NCBI GenBank assembly: GCA_025362765.1
Contig: JANYFI010000279.1
Coordinates: forward strand, 1-9,992
Reading direction: 5' to 3'
Source: Ferruginibacter sp.
Lineage (GTDB): Bacteria > Bacteroidota > Bacteroidia > Chitinophagales > Chitinophagaceae
Length of the DNA: 9,992 bases
Shown one piece after another: positions 6,024 through 9,992 of this stretch; the first letter of the stretch is position 1; the number at the start of each line of letters is the position of its first letter. Made by a program: the position numbers and the translations under genes. The notes beneath the pieces are model-generated. The model searched no databases. It had not been told where the DNA came from and worked only from the letters and a program-made list of their open reading frames with translations.

Positions 6024-7712
6024 TTAATACACCTGGTACTCCGGCCGGTTCATTAGATATTTATACAGGTTCTTTAGTTTATTCATTACTTCCTTTTTAT
6101 TCACCGCATCATCCGGCTTTTCAATTAAAGTTTGCCAGGCATTGCTCCAGTAATGATTGGCAGCTTCGCCCTGCAGGTTGGATAATAAAATATTGCTTTT
6201 GATATGTTCCTTTTCAGCCGCTGGTAATTGTACTGTATACAGCAATTCTATACTGTCGCTGATCAGCGCATCGGGATCTTCAGGATGCGGCAATGCCAGG
6301 GCATAGGCGATAGTATCTATATTTATTTTGTTGCCATTCTTTGCAGTAAACCCGTAGCCAAGCAACCGGTCAGAAAGTTGGTTGCGCCTCGGCAACGTAT
6401 CTGAGTTGATCCATAATTTATAGTACTGTGGTTGCTGGTAATAAGCAGGCCAGCCGGCTACATTGGGCGGGTCGCCAATATTTTGCTGCATGGTGGCTGC
6501 CTGGTTATGCACAAATTCCCATACGGAATATTCTGCAATTAAATCGCTGCCCGGAAAAAGTGACACATTAAATTCTCTCATCAGTCCTATACAAAAATCA
6601 GCAGGGCTTTTAATGTTTGTCCCACGTAATGAAGCCTCAAAAAAATGCTGACTGCTCAACAAGGTTTGCAACACTGGTTTTATTTCAAAATTATTTTTCT
6701 GCAAAATTTTAGACAGCGGTAATATTATATCCTGTTCTGTGGCATCATCTATCTGATAAAAGACAAAAAAACGATACAATTTTCTGCAAATAAATTTGGC
6801 AGTTTCTTCCTGGGCAAAAATCATCTCCAGCAAATCATCCAGTTCATTTGCTCCATCTTCACCGGCTCGGCCTTTTATAATAGTGTTGTTATAAAAGGCC
6901 GAAAACTGTTTGTCAGTTTCATCATGCCTATTGTGTTCAAAGGAATAAGTGAATGTTTTATTATCAATTTTAGAACCGGTTAAAACCCTTGCGGCCGCTT
7001 TTACATCTGCTTCGGTATAGTGAGAACCTGGCCCCTTTCCTACGGTAAACAATTCCTGTAGTTCTCTTCCATAATTTTCATCAGGAGCCTTCTTTGTATT
7101 GGCATATCCATTCAGGTAGCGCAGCATACAAAGGTCAGTTGTCATTGCTTTTACAAGGGTCTTAAAATTACCCACCGCATGCTGTTGAAGCAACAAATTG
7201 TACCGGTAACAATACACGGGATTTTCTGCAATATTGGTTTCGGTGGCAAAATGATTGTGCCAAAACAACACCATTTTTTCTGTGATGCTGCGGTCCTGGT
7301 TGATCATTAAACCGATCCACCATTGTTTGTAAGAATTACGTCGCCGGTAATTGATTTTGCCGTTTACATTGGTGGCGTTTACCCAGGTACTTCCAAGAGG
7401 TACCTGTTCATCTTCTATCTTGTCATTTGAATAACTATTGATGGGTGATGTGGTGGTTAAAGCTGCATTGCTTAACATTATTGCAACCGCCTTTTTTAAG
7501 TTCTTCTTTTTAAAAAAAGCCACATCAGCAGGCTTTGCACCAAACATGGTATGCTTTAAAAAATGGACTACTGCCTGCTCATCCCATTTGCCTTTATACT
7601 TCTTTAATGTGCTGGTGAGTGCGGGTATTGCAGCTGCTACAGGTTTTGTTTCCTGCCTAGACAAAAGTATTTTAAAAAAGTCTTTTCGTTCCATACTGTA
7701 ACTTACTTTCAT
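6024..7712 (-). CDS. DUF1800 family protein
   Basis: The function of DUF1800 is not established; its genes are commonly next to DUF1501 genes, as here, and the two products are thought to act together. Family signatures in this 562-residue protein include the N-terminal HFLKHTMFGAKPADV (50-64), the conserved VLFWHNHFATE (148-158), TTDLCMLRYLNG (191-202), PDENYGRELQELFTVG (210-225) and YTEADVKAAARVLTG (232-246). FICRKLYRFFV and GDPPNVAGWPAY follow in the C-terminal half. These match the usual order and spacing, so it looks complete. Two starts are possible: 7712, or the internal ATG at 7694 giving MERKDFFKILL, which resembles the RR/RK-x-F-x-K opening common in exported members. Neither has a strong ribosome-binding site, and I report the longer form. 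A strong hydrophobic signal core is not visible; export may depend on its partner, which is inference. It is divergent from fmt, with 142 nt between the starts. Confidence 0.94.
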   Translation of the reverse strand: MKVSYSMERKDFFKILLSRQETKPVAAAIPALTSTLKKYKGKWDEQAVVHFLKHTMFGAKPADVAFFKKKNLKKAVAIMLSNAALTTTSPINSYSNDKIEDEQVPLGSTWVNATNVNGKINYRRRNSYKQWWIGLMINQDRSITEKMVLFWHNHFATETNIAENPVYCYRYNLLLQQHAVGNFKTLVKAMTTDLCMLRYLNGYANTKKAPDENYGRELQELFTVGKGPGSHYTEADVKAAARVLTGSKIDNKTFTYSFEHNRHDETDKQFSAFYNNTIIKGRAGEDGANELDDLLEMIFAQEETAKFICRKLYRFFVFYQIDDATEQDIILPLSKILQKNNFEIKPVLQTLLSSQHFFEASLRGTNIKSPADFCIGLMREFNVSLFPGSDLIAEYSVWEFVHNQAATMQQNIGDPPNVAGWPAYYQQPQYYKLWINSDTLPRRNQLSDRLLGYGFTAKNGNKINIDTIAYALALPHPEDPDALISDSIELLYTVQLPAAEKEHIKSNILLSNLQGEAANHYWSNAWQTLIEKPDDAVNKKEVMNKLKNLYKYLMNRPEYQVY

Positions 7713-7841
7713 TAATAATATTTGCCTGTAGTAAGGTGCTTAGTTTTCAAAACCTTAACAAACGCGATGGCCTATTCGCCAGCTTTTGAACACAACAACA
7801 TTGATGGCGGCTTCTAAAGACCAATTATTGCAAAGGAAGTT

Positions 7842-7849
7842 TAACTTTG
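7842..7849 (+). promoter_or_regulatory. -7 promoter element of fmt, probably leaderless
   Basis: TAACTTTG matches the Bacteroidota consensus TAnnTTTG exactly and ends 5 nt before the ATG at 7855. Transcription would then start at or within a few bases of the ATG. It also decides the start: the in-frame ATGs at 7786 and 7804 lie upstream of this promoter. No convincing -33 box was found. Confidence 0.5.
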
Positions 7850-7854
7850 CGCCG

Positions 7855-8823
7855 ATGAAATATTTGAAAGATTTACGGATTGTTTTTATGGGCACGCCCG
7901 AATTTGCGGTTACTTCTCTGGATACACTGTTGCAGGCCGGATGTAATATTGTGGGCGTAATAACCGCACCGGATAAGCCCGGCGGGCGAGGCATGGAATT
8001 GCAACCAAGTGATGTTAAAAAATATGCGGTGCAACATAACCTGAATATACTGCAACCGGAAAAATTAAAGAACCCTGACTTTTTAGCAACATTGAAAGCC
8101 TTACACGCAGATGTGCAGGTAGTAGTAGCATTCAGAATGTTGCCCGAAGTGGTTTGGAACATGCCGGCCCTGGGCACTATTAATGTGCATGGTTCACTGT
8201 TACCACAATACCGCGGTGCTGCTCCTATAAACTGGGCCATCATCAATGGCGAAAAAGAAACTGGTGTTACCACATTTAAATTACAGCAAGAGATTGACAC
8301 GGGTAATATTTTAATGCAGCAAAGTCTCGCTATTGGCGATGACGAAACAACAGGCGAAGTGCACGACCGGATGAAAATAGCAGGCGCCGGTCTTTTGCTA
8401 AAAACAATGGAAGCTTTGATTGCCGGTAACGTAACGGAACAAGTTCAGGATTCGATACCAGGTATTGTCGAAAGTGAAAAAGAAGCTGCGGAAAAATTAT
8501 TAAAACATGCGCCGAAAATTTTCACCGAAACCTGCCTTATAAACTGGGCTAAACCGATGCAGGATGTATATAACCTCATCCGTGGTTTATCGCCTTACCC
8601 TGCTGCTTTTACTTTTTTAAATGAAAAGAAAATGAAAGTATATAAAGGTTCTAAGGTTGATACAACTCCCGTAACAGCGCCTGGTAAAGTTGAAACAGAT
8701 CAAAAAACATTTTTACAGTTTGCCTGTATCGATGGATACATCTCTATAAAAGAATTACAACTGGAAGGCAAAAAGAAAATGATGGTGGAAGATTTTTTAA
8801 GGGGCTACCGCTGGCCTGTTTAG
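7855..8823 (+). CDS. fmt: Methionyl-tRNA formyltransferase
   Basis: Transfers a formyl group from 10-formyltetrahydrofolate to the methionine on initiator tRNA, preparing it for translation initiation; cytoplasmic. The 322-residue protein has the N-terminal Rossmann-type domain (LRIVFMGTPEFAV, residues 7-19; ITAPDKPGGRGMEL, 36-49). The catalytic triad is N110, H112 (in INVHGSLLPQYRGAAPIN) and D148 (in EIDTGNIL). The SLLPQYRGAAPIN block is the folate-binding loop and the family's best signature. The C-terminal tRNA-binding domain begins near the WAKPMQDVYNLIRGLSPYPAAF segment and ends in FLRGYRWPV. Length is typical for the family. The open frame extends upstream to an ATG at 7786, but those residues (for example MAASKDQLLQRKF) have no family counterpart and precede the promoter element, so 7855 is preferred. 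It is not next to def, its frequent partner elsewhere. Confidence 0.97.
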   Translation: MKYLKDLRIVFMGTPEFAVTSLDTLLQAGCNIVGVITAPDKPGGRGMELQPSDVKKYAVQHNLNILQPEKLKNPDFLATLKALHADVQVVVAFRMLPEVVWNMPALGTINVHGSLLPQYRGAAPINWAIINGEKETGVTTFKLQQEIDTGNILMQQSLAIGDDETTGEVHDRMKIAGAGLLLKTMEALIAGNVTEQVQDSIPGIVESEKEAAEKLLKHAPKIFTETCLINWAKPMQDVYNLIRGLSPYPAAFTFLNEKKMKVYKGSKVDTTPVTAPGKVETDQKTFLQFACIDGYISIKELQLEGKKKMMVEDFLRGYRWPV

Positions 8824-8938
8824 GATAGCTGGCACAGGTATACTGAGGTATTGGGAACTGTAAAATATTGTTGCAAAACATCCACTTCAATATCCGTCAT
8901 TCGAAAAGTTCCAAAAAAAACGTAATATCAAATTTTAA

Positions 8939-8956
8939 TACTATTTAAAAATAGTA
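8939..8956. promoter_or_regulatory. Perfect dyad overlapping the aminotransferase promoter, candidate operator
   Basis: TACTATTT (8939-8946) and AAATAGTA (8949-8956) are exact reverse complements separated by AA. The dyad ends 8 nt before the -7 element at 8965, so it covers the place where the -33 box should be. That position suits a repressor or activator binding site. A chance AT-rich palindrome is possible, and it is too short and T-poor to be a terminator for fmt. Confidence 0.4.
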
Positions 8957-8964
8957 AACTCCAA

Positions 8965-8972
8965 TATCTTTG
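8965..8972 (+). promoter_or_regulatory. -7 promoter element of the aminotransferase gene, probably leaderless
   Basis: TATCTTTG is an exact TAnnTTTG match ending 4 nt before the ATG at 8977, the same arrangement as in front of fmt. The transcript is predicted to begin at or next to the start codon, which would explain the lack of any Shine-Dalgarno sequence. Confidence 0.5.
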
Positions 8973-8976
8973 TGCA

Positions 8977-9992
8977 ATGTTAAGCATCGGTAACCGTGGG
9001 CATTTAATGCCCTTATCCCCCATTCGTAAATTAGTGCCCTTTGCAGAGGCTGCTAAAAAGCGGGGTATTCACGTACATCACTTAAATATCGGACAGCCGG
9101 ATATTGAAACCCCGCCACAAATTTTGGCGGCGGTACGCAACAGCGATTTTAAAATACTGGAATATAGCCACAGCGCCGGCAATGAAAGTTACCGCAAGAA
9201 GCTGGCAGAATACTACAGCAGGGTAAATATTAATGTGAATGCTGAACAAATTATTATTACCACCGGTGGCAGTGAAGCAATTATTTTTGGGATGATGGCT
9301 TGCATGGATGCAGGTGATGAAGTGATTATACCCGAACCTTTCTATGCTAACTACAATGCATTTACCGTTGAGGCTGGCGTTATTGTAAAGCCGATAACCT
9401 CAAGCATTAACAACGGTTTCGCCTTGCCGCCGATGGAAGAACTGGAGAAAGTCATCACTCCTAAAACCAAAGCCATATTGATTTGCAGCCCCAACAACCC
9501 CACCGGTTATTTATACAGCAGGGAAGAAATGGAACTGCTGAAACAAATCGTTGTAAAGCACAACTTGTTTTTATTTTCGGATGAAGCCTATCGTGAATTT
9601 TGTTATGAAGGCACGCATACCAGCGCCATGCACTTAACCGGTGCAGATGATAACGTTGTTGTGATGGATACCATCAGCAAAAGATACAGCGCCTGCGGCG
9701 GAAGAATTGGCGCATTGGTTACAAAAAATAAATCAGTGTTAGATGCGGTGTTAAAATTTGCGCAGGCAAGATTAAGCCCTCCTGGTTTTGCCCAAATACT
9801 GGCAGAGGCTGCGGTTGATTTACCATTGAATTATTTTGATGCCATTAAAACGGAATATAAAAAACGCAGGGATACCATTGTAAAAAGACTGAATGAAATA
9901 CCAGGTGTATTTTGCCCTAATCCCGGCGGTGCTTTTTATGCAGTGGCAAAATTACCTGTTGATGATGCCGAGACGTTTTGCCAATGGCTGCT
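8977..9992 (+). CDS. PLP-dependent class I/II aminotransferase, 3' end outside window
   Basis: Fold-type I pyridoxal-phosphate enzyme of the aspartate-aminotransferase superfamily; it moves amino groups between an amino acid and a 2-oxo acid in the cytoplasm. I translated 338 codons without a stop to the window edge. Visible landmarks: LNIGQPDIETP (36-46), YSHSAGNESYRKKLA (63-77), TTGGSEAI (95-102), EPFYANY (120-126), SPNNPTGYLYSREE (171-184, N174 contacts PLP), LFSDEAYREF (199-208, D202 and Y205), the Schiff-base lysine K235 in ISKRYSACGGRIG with R243 in the phosphate pocket, and NPGGAFYAVAKL near the end. The R-GHLMPLSPIRKL opening fits the subgroup, supporting the start at 8977 over the ATG at 9007. 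Class members run about 390-400 residues, so perhaps 50-60 are missing. The amino-acid substrate cannot be told from this sequence. The gene has its own promoter, separate from fmt. Confidence 0.96.
   Translation, partial: MLSIGNRGHLMPLSPIRKLVPFAEAAKKRGIHVHHLNIGQPDIETPPQILAAVRNSDFKILEYSHSAGNESYRKKLAEYYSRVNINVNAEQIIITTGGSEAIIFGMMACMDAGDEVIIPEPFYANYNAFTVEAGVIVKPITSSINNGFALPPMEELEKVITPKTKAILICSPNNPTGYLYSREEMELLKQIVVKHNLFLFSDEAYREFCYEGTHTSAMHLTGADDNVVVMDTISKRYSACGGRIGALVTKNKSVLDAVLKFAQARLSPPGFAQILAEAAVDLPLNYFDAIKTEYKKRRDTIVKRLNEIPGVFCPNPGGAFYAVAKLPVDDAETFCQWL

Noticed and set aside
7786..7854. In-frame upstream starts of fmt (ATG at 7786 and 7804)
   Set aside because: The extra residues have no counterpart in Fmt proteins and lie upstream of the exact TAnnTTTG element at 7842-7849.
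7755..8300. Long minus-strand open frame (181 codons) opposite fmt
   Set aside because: It lies almost entirely antisense to a certain gene, is compositionally odd (many C, S and T), matches no family, and would overlap the fmt promoter.
8810..8860. Possible fmt terminator (CCTGT ... ACAGG; ATAC-TGAG-GTAT)
   Set aside because: Stems are only 4-5 bp and no T-run follows; not enough to call a terminator.
8820..8900. Minus-strand frame of 26 codons between fmt and the aminotransferase gene
   Set aside because: Very short, overlaps the fmt stop codon, no ribosome-binding site or promoter, and no recognisable sequence.

Overview
The window reads as ordinary chromosomal DNA of a Bacteroidota bacterium, most likely from the Chitinophagaceae or a close relative. 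The grounds are a SlyD-like FKBP, a DUF1343/NamZ muramidase, a DUF1800-DUF1501 pair, exact matches to the Bacteroidota promoter element TAnnTTTG in front of several genes, start codons without a clear Shine-Dalgarno sequence, and moderate-to-low GC. The family placement is inference from gene style, not from a phylogenetic marker.

Layout, left to right. (1) Positions 1-1220, minus: peptidase T (pepT), cut by the left edge. (2) 1420-1848, minus: SlyD-like peptidyl-prolyl isomerase, followed by a perfect 16-bp terminator hairpin that separates it from pepT. (3) 1849-2055: divergent intergenic region holding one copy of a short element that recurs inverted near 4590. (4) 2056-3312, plus: secreted exo-beta-N-acetylmuramidase of the DUF1343/NamZ (GH171) family. 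(5) 3366-4408, minus: an AT-rich patch with a tyrosine-rich lipoprotein of unknown function and, after a probable terminator, a 51-residue protein resembling a class I Fic antitoxin (VbhA-like). (6) 4637-7712, minus: a DUF1800 gene followed by a DUF1501 gene with a Tat-type signal, a known partnership of unknown biochemical role. (7) 7855-8823, plus: methionyl-tRNA formyltransferase (fmt), divergent from the DUF1800 gene. (8) 8977-9992, plus: a class I/II PLP-dependent aminotransferase, cut by the right edge.

Most genes are housekeeping or envelope functions: peptide breakdown, protein folding, cell-wall turnover, initiator-tRNA formylation and amino-acid metabolism. They do not form a single pathway. 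No mobile element, CRISPR array, tRNA, rRNA or phage gene was seen. No convincing new multi-gene system is present. The points most worth following are the orphan Fic-antitoxin-like gene in the AT-rich patch, the two genes whose promoter element lies only 4-5 nt before the ATG (probably leaderless), a perfect dyad overlapping the aminotransferase promoter, and the inverted pair of intergenic elements.
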